Assembly (NCBI RefSeq): GCF_029784135.1
Contig: NC_073744.1
Span: 77,665,935 to 77,729,934 of the forward strand
Direction: 5' to 3'
Length of the DNA: 64,000 nt
Origin: Toxorhynchites rutilus septentrionalis
Lineage: Eukaryota > Arthropoda > Insecta > Diptera > Culicidae
Shown: piece after piece, positions 21,262 to 33,000 of the stretch
How the letters are laid out: the number at the start of each line of letters is the position of its first letter
How positions within the stretch are numbered: the stretch's first letter is position 1
Notes under the pieces: generated by a model
What the model was told of the DNA's origin: nothing
Databases searched by the model: none
What the model saw: only the letters and a program-made list of their open reading frames with translations
Program-made: the position numbers and the translations under genes

Positions 21262-22562
21262 TCGGAATCACGTGAAGAACTACCGTGGAATATCACTTCT
21301 CTGCTGCTTCAGTCGAAAAGTTAGTGCACAACGCTTTGTACAATGTGGTGCATCCACTCATATCGGAGTTCCAGCATGGTTTCGTCCAGCATCGGTCCAC
21401 AACAACGAATCTGCTTTGCTACACAAATACATTGTTTCGTGAAATCGAAGCTCGTCGGCAGGTCGACTCCATCTACGTCGATTTTTCAAAAGCTTTCGAC
21501 ACCGTGCCGCACATGTATGCATGTAAAAAATTCAGCGCTATGGGATTTCCAAGTTGGGTGGTTGATTGGACCTTTTCCTACTTGACCGGTCGCCAATCCT
21601 TCGTGACGATCAATGCGGCTCACTCAGTAATCTTCTCAACTACTTCAGGAGTTCCGCAAGGAAGCGTGCTAGGGCCAATGTTATTTGTTCTGTTCGTCAA
21701 CGACCTGTGCCCCCGTATTTCATCATACAAACAAATGTTCGCTGATGACCTGAAAATGTATCGAGTAGTCAGGACAACGTTCGACTGCCTCGTACTCCAA
21801 AAAGACATTGACGAAACGTTATTGTGGTGCAAAGTAAACGGCATGAGAGTAAACGTGAAAAAATGCAAGGTGATTTCATTCACCCGTAGGATCGCCGCCG
21901 TAAAACATCAGTACCACATTGGGTCTGTGCCACTGGAACGTGTTTATACAATATGCGATCTTGGAGTTACTATTGACTCCAAGTTGAGATTCAACGAACA
22001 TGTTGCGCTTATCACTGCTAAGGCTTATACGGTACTTGGATTCATACGACGATCTACCTGTCAGTTCACCGACATCTACGCCCAAAAAACTTTGTTTTGC
22101 GCTTTAGTCCGAAGCATCCTGGAATACGCTGCACCTGTGTGGGCACCTTACCACACATCGCTGATCATCAGAATCGAACGCATTCAGAAGTGTTTCATTC
22201 GATTTGCCTTGCGGAATCTCCCTTGGAACGACCCCTCTAACCTGCCCGATTATTCCGCACGCTGTATGTTGATCGGTATGGAAACACTACGTGCGAGGCG
22301 CACTTACATTCTTTAACTGATGATCTTCGACATACTGCGCAACAACATCGACTGTCCCCAACTCTTAGAAAATGTTCCTTTTCACGTTCCTTCACGGCAG
22401 TTAAGATTCACTCAGCTCATCTCTGTACCTGTACACCGAACCGGCTACGGCTTCAACAATCCATTGGACTCATGCCTACGTGCATTCAATGAAATCAGTG
22501 CTCACTTTGATTTTACGGCTAGCAAACCTACTTTTAAAAATAGTATTAAAAATATTAGATAG
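21200..22562 (+). pseudogene. Reverse transcriptase catalytic domain
   Basis: After a frameshift at about 21200 (VWKKASIVPIHKAGNRNHVK, NYRGISLL) and another at about 21300, the frame is open to 22316. Conserved RT blocks are present: FQHGFVQHRSTTTNLL, VYVDFSKAFDTVPH-type (SIYVDFSKAFDTVP), SGVPQGSVLGPMLFVLFVND, and FADDLKMY at 21738-21761 with both catalytic Asp residues. The LGVTIDSKL block and the Jockey-type thumb ALVRSILEYAAPVWAPY follow. A stop at 22314 interrupts the tail, which continues in frame as MIFDILRNNIDCPQLL to 22562. The RT core itself has an intact active site. Confidence 0.88.
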
Positions 22563-22603
22563 AGTAGTCTGTGCGAGTTTTATCGAAGACGAAACAACAA
22601 ATA

Positions 22604-22777
<174 letters not shown>

Positions 22778-23068
22778 AATTTAGATATAGAGCAGCTATA
22801 TTCAACCTGCGGCCATACGGGCTCTTTTGGTTGGTCCGCCAGGCCCGTTTGCATTTTGCATATGTAACAATCACGAGAACTTAAGAAATCATCTAGGAAA
22901 CATGAGATGAGAATAATGAAGTTTAACATTGCACATTATAATACATTACACATTTACCCATTAGTTAGTTGTCTAGTTAAGAAATATTAGTAGATTAAAT
23001 ATCTGTTAAATATATTTAATCCGATCGTTAGGGTCAATCCTGTTGACGTTAGTGAATAAAAATTAAAC

Positions 23069-24400
23069 TATGGGTATGAAAATATGAATTACCTATTTTT
23101 TGACATATGACTACGTCTTTCAGTAATGATGCCATATCAGAAAACATTTTTTCATGTTTTTTTTTTAGTTTTAACTAGTTGTAAGGTATGCCCCCATTTT
23201 TTTATCCCAACATCTCAAACGTCAAAGCATTTGTTGTCTACAAAACAGCGATTCGCGTTGACGGCATTGAGTTTCGTTTACTAGTTTAGGGGAGCGTCAA
23301 AGTATAGCAAAGATTAAAATTATGAATAAAAATTAACTTTTCCATATCAAATTAGTGTTCTATTTAAATGAAAAACATTTTTGTTTGCAAGTGGTGAAAA
23401 AGTCTCATAGGGAAATTGTTTATGAAGACAACTTTATATTATAATGAAAAAATCAGTGAAAATCTTGGACCTGTATAGCCATATGGTTGAATGAAAGTCA
23501 GAAATACGTGATTCAAGTGATTAAATAACATGATGTGAAAATTTTCATTCAAATTTTAAAATTTAAAAACCGGCTTCGTGTATTCTAGTCTGATAGAGAT
23601 AATCTAACGAGTTTGGGACCCAAATTAAGGCCCTAATTTGAAGTTGCCACCAGACGTCGACACCATGCCACTGTCATCGCAAATTACCATTTTACCACCA
23701 TCTGACATATCGCGATGTCGATGATGAACTTTTTCAGCAGAGTGATAGTGTGATAAAGTTAATTTTTTTTTGCTTTGAACAGATTTTGATGGCTCCAATC
23801 GAATCGGAAATTCTCAAAAATTTTTTGGGAGCGTCAGGTTTGATGTGCAAAGTTTCGAGCGTTAATGTATCTTTATCAGTTGAACAAAGTGGTATGTCAA
23901 TCACTTCAATCACTGCAAATTGAAGGAAAAATTTGTTTCAAGCTGCTTCGAAAACAAACATTTGAAATCACAAAAATCTATAAATATGAGTACCTGCTTG
24001 AAAGTCCGTCTCAGTCAAGATTTGCCGATGCATGTTGTTGGTTGTCAGTGAAAGTTCTCTAAATATTGTTATATTGTTACTGTGTTTAACAATATTTTCC
24101 GCTTTAGAATGCATCTTCAAAACATGCAAGAAGCAAACATAGTGTAGAGCAGAATCAAAAGAGAAATATTAAATAGGACGCACATCATTGGAGATTGTAC
24201 AAATTGTTGATATAATGCGTTTTCAAATAGATCACGGTAGTTGGGAACAAATATATAATCGCTTGGAGCCGCACTGTGTAGTACGAGAAGAATGTCGCGA
24301 TCCATACTGAGTACGCTACGTGAGTTGTAACGGTTCTTTCCAGGACCACTAAAACTTCCAACTAGAGTTATTTTAGAAATGTCGATGCATTCCAAAAATT
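23069..24400. other. Intergenic with a family Y end fragment
   Basis: Bases 23100-23160 (GACTACGTCTTTCAG, then CATATCAGAAAAC) match, in reverse, the right end of family Y (for example 39335-39395). No gene is recognised in the remainder. A minus-strand ORF at 24117-24395 is discussed under rejected items. Confidence 0.4.
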
Positions 24401-25190
24401 TATTTTATATTTATTTTTGACTGAAGAAAGTTTCTGTGAATTCAGGAGTGTGCTTGGATTTTTTGATGTAATGATGTTGTTTTGAATTATAGAGGTTTTT
24501 TCTCAGTTCATTCGCTTCTAGCCTTGAAAAAAAAACAGTTTGAAGAATTAAACTAAACAACTCGGTCATTTGGAAAGCCGTGTTGCCGTCCGGTCGCTGG
24601 ATGACTGAAGAATCGTGAATGATTTATTTGTGATTTTTTTTCAATCGGTAATTTATTTTTCGTGATATCAATGATTGTTTCTGGGTTGAAAGAGACGTAA
24701 GGTATTGTTCAGCGTTGAGAGTTGTGTTTTCCGATGGAAAACTGAAGGTGAAAAATTTGTTTCAATGCTACTGCCTTCGCATTCGACGCAACACACAATA
24801 AATTCGGTTCGGATTTTCTTTTGCCGTGCTGCATCTTCTGAGATGTTTCGTTCTGCGTTGAAGATGTACTTTTGCTGAGAGATACTAAAAAACTTTTTAT
24901 ATATTCAAGAAGATCAGTATTTTAATTTCAGTGTTCAAGACAGCAAGCAATTAACAACACATGTTAAGGCTTAGAATTATTTTGATAATCTACTCAAATT
25001 GCTTCGCGAAACGTTCGCGCTAATAGCTCAGTAAAAGTATTCAATTATCGGCCCTTGTCTTTGCTATCAAACATTTGTATCAAAGAGTTTTATTCTTAAA
25101 TTTCTGTAATGTTTGTTCCCGCCGGAAATAATTTCGTAGTTCTATGGTAACAATGCGGTCGTGTCTTGGACATCGTGCTTCTTTATTCAT
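24401..25190. other. Unassigned intergenic DNA
   Basis: AT-rich. Bases 25045-25150 share a dispersed repeat with 15177-15290. No coding sequence recognised. Confidence 0.35.
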
Positions 25191-25192
25191 TT

Positions 25193-25266
25193 TTTTGCGG
25201 CCCGCGACACCATGACTAACACTTGTTTGTGGCCCCTTTGGAAAAAAAAGGTTGAGTACCGCTGAT
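25193..25266 (-). mobile_element. hAT-like terminal fragment
   Basis: The minus strand reads CAGCGGTACTCAACCTTTTT followed by GGGGCCACAAAC. The CAGNGGTTCTCAACC start is the usual hAT terminal repeat. Only one end is seen. Confidence 0.45.
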
Positions 25267-25400
25267 ATAGAGGGATCGTAAGCAAGCGTTAATTTTTCCA
25301 CATTGTGATGACACATACTTATCCCATCCAAGGTTCGATTGAATGCAAATATCGAGGCTGGTAGCATCATCGACAAGTTTAAGAATAATGATGGTTTTAA

Positions 25401-26692
25401 CCCATTTTAGGCCAAGCGTTCGAAAAATCGAACAGCAACTTTGATAATTTTTCATGTCTTTGGAAAGCTACCATATGGTAATGTTTTTGCACCAAAAGAT
25501 AGCTTAATTTATTAGCTACCACTTACTATCAAGTTCACTCAGTTTTGTATGACTTTATTGGGAAATAAATTCGATTTAAAGCAAGTATTTTTTTTTTACT
25601 TCATTATAGTGACTTTCAACACTTTTCGGCAGGTTCGTCACTTTTACTTCCATTTTTGGAAGTATGTCGGGAGAGAGGATTGAACTCGTGATATCGGCGT
25701 GAGAGCTATGGATGTTACCACTACGCCAGATCGCCTCCACATTAAAGCAAGTATGTTTGGAACGTGTTTTTAATTTCATCTAAAAAACACTATAAAATAC
25801 AAAATTATGTGAACTTTTCTAATGTATTACTTTTATCAAAGAACATACATCGCAATATGGGACAAAAATCGTCCGATTGAGCCTCATACAGGAAAATAAC
25901 AACCGGGAAAATTGAGTGTTCGAAAAATCGAACGTTGGCCATAACGAACATTTTTTTCTGATGAATTATTACCAACACATCTAACCTCTGCAGCGCGTTT
26001 TACTTTGGAAGACGGAAGTTTTTTCATTTGATTTTGCATTCTCATTTGTGAATGTTTGCAAATATCAATTAATTCAGTAAATATTATTGAAAATCTGTAT
26101 GATTTTTTGTCCGCAATAACCCGTAGAATTTCGTGTGTAGAGCAGCTGGAGGAAACGATCAGTACGTATAACGAGAAATTACCACCCAATCCTCGATTCC
26201 ATTGTTTTTTCGCATCATTTTGGTACTTTGCAGGTATTGGAACATGTTTTTTTCGGGATATGGATACTTAGAAAGAAATAATTCTTAAGCATAGGCATTT
26301 GTCCACGGCCAACAATAAAAACAACAGTATATGCCTGCCAGTAATAAGTTGAAATTACATTAAATAAGAAATGTCACATCTCATCTTAGGTGTATTAACT
26401 TAGGTTTGTACTTAGAGACCTTTATCCTCCTATGCTTGTTCGTTCGTGAATATAAAATTGCTGCAATTGTGAATACCGTATATTTGCTAATTGAACTGAT
26501 TTTCAGTTCGCGGTATGTTTGTGCGGGTTTCGGCCAATGTTCGATTTTTCGAACAGTCATTTCCCAGAAAATGGAAAATGGGAAAAAAATAATTAAAATA
26601 ATAACATTGGGGTTTCTTTACCATCAATAATCCAAATTACACCAACGGCTTTCGTCAAAAAAAATAATTTTTACAGCTTGGTCGTTAATGGG
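25401..26692. mobile_element. piggyBac-like non-autonomous element with TTAA target-site duplication
   Basis: The left end CCCATTTTAGGCCAAGC (25401) and the reverse complement of the right end, CCCATTAACGACCAAGC (ending 26692), form an inverted repeat. TTAA lies directly outside each (25397-25400 and 26693-26696). TTAA duplication with CCC ends is the hallmark of piggyBac elements. The palindrome GTTCGAAAAATCGAAC occurs near both ends (25419, 25917 and, as GTTCGATTTTTCGAAC, 26539). A type A SINE is nested inside. ORFs of up to 101 codons show no transposase motif, so it is non-autonomous. Confidence 0.8.
25588..25741 (-). mobile_element. tRNA-derived SINE, type A (full)
   Basis: The minus strand starts GAGGCGATCTGGCGTAGTGG and includes a B-box-like ACGAGTTCAATCC. 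It ends GAAAGTCACTATAATGAAGT before an A-run, about 150 bp. It shows the full unit length of the family and is nested in the piggyBac-like element. Confidence 0.85.
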
Positions 26693-26724
26693 TTAAAGAT
26701 TCATGAAATGATTTTTTCATAAAT

Positions 26725-27525
26725 AGTTTTTTTTTTACAGGCTCAGTTACATTAGTTTAAAGGAGCCGAATTCTTAAATATATTTTTTTAAACTATACAT
26801 GTACAATTTTCCTAACACTATGGTTAGTAAGGTGGAAAACCGATTACTCGTGGTTAGAAGGGTGACATATTCTTTCAGGAAAGGGATGGGATATAAGGGA
26901 ATTGTTACAATGTTGATGATCACACTCAATTCTTAAATCTATTCGACCTGAAATGATTTGTTGGAAATGAAAATTGTTAAGTTCAAGGAAATCATATTCC
27001 GACCAATCTAAGACCCTACTCTGGTCTTCATTAAAATTTTGATATATTTCAGTAATTGAGTTACTGAAACAATCAAAATAAAGTTGTACGTCGTCCGCAA
27101 AAAGATGAACATCACAATTCTTTATTATCTTAGATGGGTCATTAATGTACAAAGAAAATAAAATTGGACTCAGAATAGAGCCTTGAGGAACCCCTGATAA
27201 TACAGGAAGAAATTGGGATAAAATCCCATCGCAGAATACAGCTTGTGATCGTCCCTTCAAATAAGATTTAATCAAATTTGAAGCATGAACAGAAAACCCA
27301 AAATGTGATATAAGCTTTTGATATGAAATTTGAAGCACTGAATCAAACTATTTCGAAAAATCTGACAAAGTACTAAGTATAGTTGTATTGGTACTATGCT
27401 TCATGCGATAACCAGATTGAAACTAGTGTAACAAGTTTTTACTATTTGGATGTTCGCAATTATTTATTTTAACAATGTACTCAAATACTTTCGATAAAGC
27501 ACAAAGGATGCTGATAGTCGTAAAT
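26725..27525 (-). pseudogene. Non-LTR retrotransposon fragment: RT core joined to 3' UTR
   Basis: On the minus strand, from about 27520: FQSGYRMKHSTNTTIL, a broken FDSV block, YQKLISHFGFSVHASNLIKS, GVPQGSILSPILFSLYIND and HLFADDVQLYF (catalytic FADD). The reading then passes at about 26920 directly into a 3' UTR like that of the element at 52632-53447 (ACTCGTGGTTAGAAGG reversed; GAGCCTGTAAAAA at the end). RNase H and the C-terminal region are missing, so an internal deletion joined RT to the 3' end. Several stops and frame changes. Poly(A) side at about 26725. Confidence 0.75.
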
Positions 27526-27570
27526 TTTCTATGGTGTTCAAATTAGACTTTTCTTAATGGATATAATTTT

Positions 27571-27634
27571 TGAACTCGTGACCTTTAGCGTGAGAGGCAT
27601 GGATGTTACCACTACGCCAGATCGCCTCCTCTAT
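27571..27634 (-). mobile_element. tRNA-derived SINE, type A (head only)
   Basis: The minus strand reads GCGATCTGGCGTAGTGGTAA through a B-box-like CACGAGTTC. The body is absent. Confidence 0.65.
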
Positions 27635-28053
27635 CTAACGTGCAATTTTGACGATATTTTTGAAAAAATTAATGTTTTTGGATCGGTTGAGCTGCCATAA
27701 CGTAGGTTGAAAGGCATTGTTTACTGAAAAAATATATCACGCTCATCCATCAATCCTAATAAAAGTTACGGCTTCCGTTTGAATTTACCCCGTGTTTCAA
27801 CCTAGGCAGTGCGGACTGAATCAAAACGACTGTCAAAAAAGATCGAACGATCAGGAGTGTTATTTTTCTTATGATAATCAACACTATTAAAAAGGTATTG
27901 TTATAAAAGGCAAAAATAGTCAAACTTGTAAAATGAACGAATTACATTTTTCCATCGATTGTTTAATTGACCATTGCATCTCTGAAAGAGTTTCTTATAT
28001 TACAAGGTACCAGAACCTGACAGAATATCAACAACCTACGAATAACGCTTAGC
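27635..28053. other. Interval downstream of the THAP gene
   Basis: No gene. Bases 27788-27823 (CCCCGTGTTTCAACCTAGGC and the next 15 bases) form an imperfect inverted pair with 30124-30160. Confidence 0.35.
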
Positions 28054-28558
28054 TCACTCCATGATTTTAATGTGGGAGCAAAATTCAACATTGGTGAATT
28101 TCGATACGTACATACATGAAAACAGCTTTGCAAATGAAGCTGACCGAATGAAATCCGCGTAATTATGTTCCCTAGTATTTACCTGTGATGAATATAAAAG
28201 TAAAGCAATCTGCGCTTCGTGTTGATGATGGACGTAATCTTCTGAGTCTACTACCAGTTTAATCGTGGAGAAGGCATTACAGTTTCTCATGCGGTTTTTT
28301 TTTCGGTTAAAATGTAACGATGTATTTTTACCAAAATAATCCTGAAAATGTGTATGGAAGGTTTGATACACTTTTGGTCTTTAATAATTCAAACATCGTG
28401 CTTACTCCACAGATACGGGAACCCTTATTCGGAACTAGTTCGTCGTCTCCGCAAAAATTGACCCAGTACGTCTGGAAAAACGTTTCCGAGGGTATACGAT
28501 AAAAGCATACGCGAACGTTTTCGCTAGTATTCGGACAGCCTTTCACTGAGCAACGCAT
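28054..28558 (-). CDS. THAP-domain zinc-finger protein, two exons, last zinc ligand changed
   Basis: Exon 1 runs 28558-28406 from an ATG and ends before GTAAGC. A 64-bp intron (28405-28342) ends ATTTTCAG, and exon 2 runs 28341-28054 to a stop; both joins are in phase 0, giving about 146 residues. The first 80 residues are a THAP domain, a zinc-dependent DNA-binding fold found in transcription regulators and P-element-type transposases. It shows MRCSVKGC (ligands Cys3 and Cys8), CFYRIP, YWVNFC (conserved Trp), RIC (third ligand Cys50), then GDYF and a closing NAFSTIKL. The fourth ligand is normally His in CxxHF. Here residue 53 is Tyr, so zinc binding may be impaired. A donor-like GTAAAT at 28182 could instead lead to further exons, which were not found. 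It could be a young gene, a decaying paralog or a transposase fragment. Confidence 0.55.
28342..28405 (-). other. Intron of the THAP gene (64 bp)
   Basis: GTAAGC ... ATTTTCAG. Removing it restores the THAP domain across Cys50-Phe54; reading through gives an unrelated tail. This is the main evidence that the gene is spliced. Confidence 0.55.
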
Positions 28559-28959
28559 TTTGAATGTCCACTTTCCCTGATATATATTTTCGAACGAAAT
28601 AAAAACAAACGAAGTCACAGTCACGAAAATGTTTACTCCTGCGATTCGATAAAAAGTGGAACAAAGAGTTGCCAGATGATTTTTAAAAAAGTCTGTAAAA
28701 ATATGTGAAAGTCTGTTAAAAATGTGGATATGTCTGAAAGTGTGCGGATCTATAGAAATGTCTTTTAACGTTGATTTTCACAGATTCATTAATACTTTGT
28801 ACATCGCGATGCACGTAAGATTGTCTATTGTATAATATTTTATATTTTGTATATATATATTTTGTATGTATACAGCCATTCCATGCCAAACCGATAAAGT
28901 GGTTCTCAGATTTCGATGAAAAGTGGTAGTTTTGCTCTCTATCGCAAAACATTAGACCC
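28559..28959. other. Upstream of the THAP gene
   Basis: Presumed 5' flank, with no recognisable promoter element. A (TA)-rich patch lies near 28850-28862. Confidence 0.3.
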
Positions 28960-29460
28960 GTATTATCTACATTCTATATCTATATATTTTTATATTTTTT
29001 CTTGAAAGATGAAGATGTTCTACATAACATATCTCGATTTCAGAGACGCTATTTTATTCGTTTTTGAGTCATTACCGGTGGTCCGAAAAATCATTTTTTC
29101 CCCTTGAGGACTACATTGCCATTTTAGGGTGGTCCGAAAAATCACTTTTTTTTTTCTAAAATGACTTTTTTCAAAAAATCATAACTTTCGAACCACTGAA
29201 TCGATTTAGATAATCAGTCTATCGAATGAAAGCCAATGGGCTAGCCTTTAATTGAAAAATATTGAATTTGCGAAAGCCATGGATTTTATTTTTGCAATAA
29301 TTGATTGTAGTCGTTTTTTATTGTTTTCATGGCTTTGGACTAGAGGGCATAGCGCTTTTTTTTTATTTTTTCTTGGAAACTAAGGAATTTTTACATAACA
29401 TATCTCGATTTCAGAGATGCTATTTTTTTCGTTTTTGAGATATGACCGGTTCTTGACATT
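28960..29460. repeat. Direct repeat pair with a family F piece
   Basis: Bases 29020-29085 and 29388-29450 share ACATAACATATCTCGATTTC and AGAGAYGCTATTTTWTTCGT about 370 bp apart. Between them GGTGGTCCGAAAAATCA occurs twice (29078 and 29130), and a reversed family F unit lies at 29180-29225. Confidence 0.55.
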
Positions 29461-30689
29461 ACCAATCTCATCGACAGTTCTCATAGGTTCTCGACTCTGT
29501 TCCCTCACTGTCATGAAATTTCGAAGTGTAGTATAGTAAATGTATAATATGTATTGTAAATTAATACAATTTTTCATTCATCGTGAAGAATCGTATCGTC
29601 TCTTTCGTCTGCAATGATGTCAGGGCAAAAGTACTTATGAAATAATTAAAAACGTTGACGTGTACAAGTCATTGTTAGCAAACAACAGAATGCAAACGAT
29701 ACTGAAGTACTGTCGTCGGCCACTGAGCGAAGTGAACGTAACTACTGTGGTGACACCGGCAGCTAGGCGCTTGTTTGCGCATATAACCTCTGTGGTTACG
29801 CCGGACGGCAAAGTGTCAATGAATGATTCAAAAAATAGGTCTAACGTCATGTGTATTGATTTATGTATTTTATGTATTAAAACTATGGAAAAATGTCATA
29901 CGGTGAGTCAAATATCTTTGATGTGATGAATAGAGCCTCTCATTTTTCATAAACCTGTGAAATATTGTTATGTCCAAAAAGTCTGCAACAAAAATAAAAA
30001 GTATTTTACAGATATGTCTGTAAATTTATAAACATATCTGTAAATCTGGCATCTCTGGTGGTCTGAGAATTTATTGCAAGAAATCGCTTGAAAAAATGCA
30101 TGAATTTGCTTGAAAATAAAGTGAATTGAGTCCGCACCACTTAGGTTTCAACTTGCCCCGGTGTCTATTACCCCCGGTGGACAATATTTATGATCATAGT
30201 CGTCAGCTTCAGGTTCGCAACTGGACAACATTTGCCGCCCTGCCCCCATGCACAAGTTCATGATCAGAAGGGAACCGGATTCAATTGTAATCCATTCGAA
30301 TACATGTACAGCGAGACGTTTCCGGGTTGGTTTGATCATTTCACATTGAAACCTGTTCGAACCTGTTCTGCTTAAATATCGACGACCACTGCTCTCACGC
30401 AAGCAAACCTGGTGTCAAGGGCAACATCTAATGTCTCTAAGGGTATCCAGAAAACAAAAAAAGACGTAAGCCATCAAGCACCACAATGCGAACAACGGAG
30501 CTGAAATCAGGATGGGGAATTTCAAGGGTGTAATGTGCGATCTATGTTGTGCACCCTTCACGAATTCCGGCGATGTGATAAATGTTTTTTCCTTCTTGAT
30601 CTGGTTCCAGTGAACAAGATTTTGAATGCCGTTTTTGTAACTACGTAATGATTACTTCGTTTTATTTTTAACGAATTTCATGCCAACTC
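29461..30689. other. Intergenic, unassigned
   Basis: A GC-richer stretch lies at 30135-30420. Overlapping short ORFs on both strands (30148-30402 minus, 30190-30375 plus) have no recognisable motif. Bases 30124-30160 pair with 27788-27823. Bases 29690-29840 are also GC-richer but unrecognised. Confidence 0.35.
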
Positions 30690-31382
30690 GACTGGCCATT
30701 GACAGCACCATTTCAGATTGCAGTGGAACATTCCAGATGTGAAGACATTGATCATTTACGCATGCTTAAAATCTTCGGAAAAGAATTACACTACTTTTTG
30801 TAGAGGATAAAATTTTATTCTTTATTTTTTACAATAAATTATAACTTAACTATAATATAATATTTTTAAAATTCTAGTCAAAGGATGAAATGTAGGAAAT
30901 TTTGAAGTTCGAATTTTCGTAAAAAATACCTTTACAAAGTAAAATTACACCGAAAAAAAACAAATATTTTAGAAATTGAAATTCAGTTTTCTCAAACACG
31001 TATTTTTCCAATTCTCAGATAAAATATGTGAATAGCCCGTATGATTTTCAACAAGCGACCCATACATCGGAAGATGGGCACTTTTACAGGAAAAAAGTTT
31101 TTCCAATAACAAGTTTTTCATGTTTTCTTTGAAAAAAATGTAAGGGGTTGTATCTAGGACAAGACCGCATATTTTCGACGTAGAACTACGCAGTTATATT
31201 ATGCCACCACCACTTTACCACTCCGAATATTAGTTTAGAATGCATTAAAATTTTTGTAATATATTATGTGCTTCGTTACAAATCAATTTGATGAACGTCC
31301 TTTTACGTTTGATATGATGCCTAGGACTACCAAAATTTTCAAACGATCATTGTATTTTACATTTCCCTCTGAAATTATTGCA

Positions 31383-32104
31383 CTGCCGTTCTACGCATAG
31401 TTGTCCCATGTTCCAAAATCAGCAACGCAATCAAAGTTCTCTAGCTTATTTGTCTACCAGAAGCATTAAGCATTTCAGTTTGGCAATACACCGGGTTTTT
31501 TATAAGTAGTAAACTATTGTTTGATGAAATGGAAAGAGTTTCCCTCGCTTGAATCAATCAAGTTTGATTACGGTTTGACAATACATGGTGGGACAGTTAT
31601 GCGTAGAATAACAACATGGGACAATTGAACTTGATGTTGTTTTTTGAAATACTGGGAACAAACAATAAGTTTTTTTTTGTGTTTTTCCGAAAGATTATGC
31701 ATAAAAAAATCGTTTTATGAAGAAGAATATAAATCTCATTGTTATTGGGCACTCGCTAACAAAGTGTACACGTGATCTGTTAAACCTGTTTTCTTTTTGT
31801 TTGAGTATTAGTTCGTTCTTTCAAACCAGAAATGAGCGCATTAGCCCTTTTGAAAGCGTGACATAAAATTCTTGTACTTGAACCGATTCATTTACTATGG
31901 ATCTACAAAAAATACATTGTGGGACAGTTATGTCTAGAAAATCAACATTGGACAATTAAGATTGATGTTGTTTTTTGAACAACTGGGAAGACACAATAAG
32001 TTTTTTTGTGGTTTTCTGGAAGATTGTGCATAAAAACATCGTTTTACGAAGACAAGTGAAAATTGTCAAAAAGTTACATGGGACAACTATGCCTAGAACG
32101 GCAG
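31383..32104. mobile_element. MITE with 28-bp terminal inverted repeats, copy 1
   Basis: Ends CTGCCGTTCTACGCATAGTT plus 8 more bases (31383-31410) and the reverse complement at 32077-32104, with one mismatch. GGACAGTTATG motifs recur inside (about 31589, 31922), suggesting internal sub-repeats. A second full copy lies at 54390-55145. No coding sequence. No clear target-site duplication at this copy. Confidence 0.88.
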
Positions 32105-32129
32105 TCTAGTATCTGAAATGACAATTTTT

Positions 32130-32400
32130 CCAGGCTTCTCAGTTCAAAAGTACGTTTTTGGGAAACATATTCCGGTCTGCGCAACGAAAAGCGAGTTCAA
32201 AAGTACTCAACACCAAAAATACCCCCGTCTTGCATGTATTTGCAAAGCGGATTACCCCAGGCACATTAATTTTAAAGCCCGTGTTAGGGAAACACTGCTC
32301 AGTTGGAAAGAATACCCCCAACTTGCATGTTTTGACAAAGCGGATTCCCCCAGACACATCGATTTTGAAGTCTGTGTTGGGGAAACCGTAAATCGGGCCA
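32130..32400. repeat. Array of units of about 95 bp (family Y), about three units
   Basis: Units share GCATGTATTTGCAAAGCGGA, CCCAGGCACAT, GAAGTCTGTGTTGGGGAAAC and a spacer ending AATACCCCC. The last unit runs into GGGCCAATCAAAACTTGGC. ORFs here exist in several frames because the unit lacks stops. They are not genes. Confidence 0.8.
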
Positions 32401-33000
32401 ATCAAAACTTGGCAGTTAACGTTTGATATTTTACAGTTGTTCAATTGTTTATCTCATGAAAAATATTTTTTTTTTTTTTAATTATGATAGACGCTGTTCG
32501 CGACCAAAGCGCGAAGTTTGTGCAAGTGTTCCAAATTCCCAGTTGTCAATGTCCATCCCTATCCTTTTTCCTATCCAAATCACTCGCTCCCATTCAAAAC
32601 ACAATGTGTGGTGTGCGATACTACAACAGCATATTCCGATGCCGAACAGGAACAGAACGCATACAAGCAAATAGCATACGAATATATCCATAGCCAAAAC
32701 GTTTATTTTTCATTCCAAATCCAACCTTTACCCGAGTAAGATCGTAAATAAATCCAATGTTAAGTGTTTGAATCCAAAGTATTTTTTCATTCTCCAAACA
32801 AGCCGCATTCCGTAGCCTGTGCTATCATCCTGGCCTCCTTTAGCCGAAGGAACCGCCACATTTCTCAATGGTGTGATCCGCCAGACGCGTAAAAATATTG
32901 ATGCAAACATCTTTCCGATCTGTTAAGAAAAGTTCTAGTTATAAGCATTCGAAATACGGGTAGGGTTAGAACACAAATCGGCAGGACAAAATTATGGGAA
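32401..33000. other. Interior of family Y, unassigned
   Basis: Contains short ORFs on both strands (32423-32739 and complements) with no recognisable domain. No evidence of a transposase. Confidence 0.35.

Noticed and set aside
24117..24395. Minus-strand ORF of 92 codons ending in a hydrophobic stretch, faintly like a chemoreceptor C-terminal part
   Set aside because: No conserved receptor motif, no splice-linked neighbour, and AT-rich context. Resemblance is too weak to annotate.
30148..30402. GC-richer ORFs on both strands near 30.2 kb
   Set aside because: Both strands are open because of composition. No motif or splice signals convincing enough.
32118..32444. Overlapping ORFs in three frames over the 95-bp units
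   Set aside because: The unit simply lacks stops in several frames, and there is no codon-level conservation between units.
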